Assembly: GCF_037076355.1 (NCBI RefSeq)
Contig: NZ_AP026968.1
Coordinates: forward strand, 1,008,501-1,072,500
From: Streptococcus parapneumoniae
Lineage (GTDB): Bacteria; Bacillota; Bacilli; Lactobacillales; Streptococcaceae
Direction of reading: 5' to 3'
Length of the DNA: 64,000 bases
The notes under the pieces were generated by a model that was given only the letters and a program-made list of their open reading frames with translations, had not been told where the DNA came from and ran no database searches. Below are positions 63,764 through 64,000 of this stretch, piece by piece. The first letter of the stretch is position 1; every line of letters begins with the position of its first letter. The translations under genes and the position numbers were made by a program.

Positions 63764-64000
63764 TTACCATGCAAAAGCTGTCGTTGAAGCATTGAGAGCT
63801 TCTAACCATTGTTTATTTTTTACAGGGCAAAGAGTTACGGATATACCTGCCATATCCAGACTGGTCATAAATGTTCCTGATTTTATAAAGGTAATAGTGA
63901 CTCCTTCAATTTCTAAGAGTTGAAGGAGATCATTGATAAATATGCCCATTTCTAGGTTGGTAGTAGTGCCTAGATTATTTACAAGCAATATAAATTGATC
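63764..64000 (-). CDS. dhaK: Dihydroxyacetone kinase subunit DhaK, C-terminus (partial)
   Basis: The last 78 codons of a DAK1-family protein; the gene runs off the right edge. Recognisable parts are LLVNNLGTTTNLEMGIFIND and FMTSLDMAGISVTLCPV, ending TTAFAW. DhaK binds dihydroxyacetone covalently and is phosphorylated through the PTS by DhaL and DhaM, which would lie beyond the window if present. Confidence 0.85.
   Translation of the reverse strand, partial: DQFILLVNNLGTTTNLEMGIFINDLLQLLEIEGVTITFIKSGTFMTSLDMAGISVTLCPVKNKQWLEALNASTTAFAW

Overview
The window is chromosomal DNA of a Streptococcus of the mitis group, very close to S. pneumoniae, S. mitis or S. oralis. Three things support this: near-pneumococcal proteins (Ldh, GyrA, VicRK, MutY, XseA), the gene order vicRKX / ldh / gyrA / srtA, and the presence of BOX and RUP repeats, which are typical of this group. 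No rRNA, tRNA, CRISPR array or complete insertion sequence was seen.

Layout. (1) 1-5785: an AT-rich ribose operon rbsRKDACB, next to a broken gene tail (5815-6003). It looks like an accessory block. (2) 6000-9031, minus strand: vitamin genes, with niacin uptake and its repressor (niaX-niaR, NiaR operator visible) and coenzyme A synthesis (coaB-coaC-panT). (3) 9257-15398: fhs behind a perfect MET-box palindrome, a MutY that lacks the iron-sulfur cysteines, and the VicRKX signalling operon. (4) 15429-22552: a defence island between vicX and ldh. It holds a relBE toxin-antitoxin pair, an N6-adenine DNA methyltransferase, a consensus promoter running straight into a tiny terminator RNA, an Abi_2 (AbiD/AbiF-like) HEPN protein, and a large GIY-YIG / DEAH helicase / methylase-like fusion. 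(5) 22603-40437: core genes ldh, gyrA (with a Ser81Tyr change in the quinolone region), srtA, a formate/nitrite channel, an O-acetylhomoserine sulfhydrylase, truB, udk, the xseAB-ispA-tlyA-argR-recN operon and lepA. (6) 40876-53651: a galactose/lactose region with a galactitol-family PTS (EIIA, EIIB, EIIC), a LacX-like epimerase, the tagatose pathway lacABCD, and lacTFEG behind a RAT/terminator antitermination switch; lacR is convergent. (7) 53730-59820: nrdHEF with NrdR boxes, then ptsH-ptsI. (8) 59917-64000: a CxxCxxCC protein, a three-gene cell-surface glycosylation operon, a ClbS/DfsB-family protein, a BOX element and the 3' end of dhaK.

How the parts work together. Sugar uptake and breakdown dominate. 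PtsH/PtsI energise the gat and lac PTS permeases; LacG splits lactose-6-phosphate, and LacABCD take galactose-6-phosphate through tagatose phosphates to triose phosphates; Ldh then regenerates NAD. CcpA-type cre sites overlap the -35 boxes of the gat and lacT promoters, so both should be subject to catabolite repression.

The most promising candidate for a little-described system is the defence island, above all the promoter, small RNA and HEPN unit at 17955-19000 and the paired methyltransferase and GIY-YIG-helicase fusion around it. Other unusual points are a 124-bp tandem duplication between lacE and lacG with a hairpin-embedded start codon, a Cys in place of a conserved basic residue in RelE, a hairpin repeat shared by two convergent gene ends, a RUP followed by a truncated second RUP, and two promoters (coaB, mutY) that should give leaderless mRNAs.
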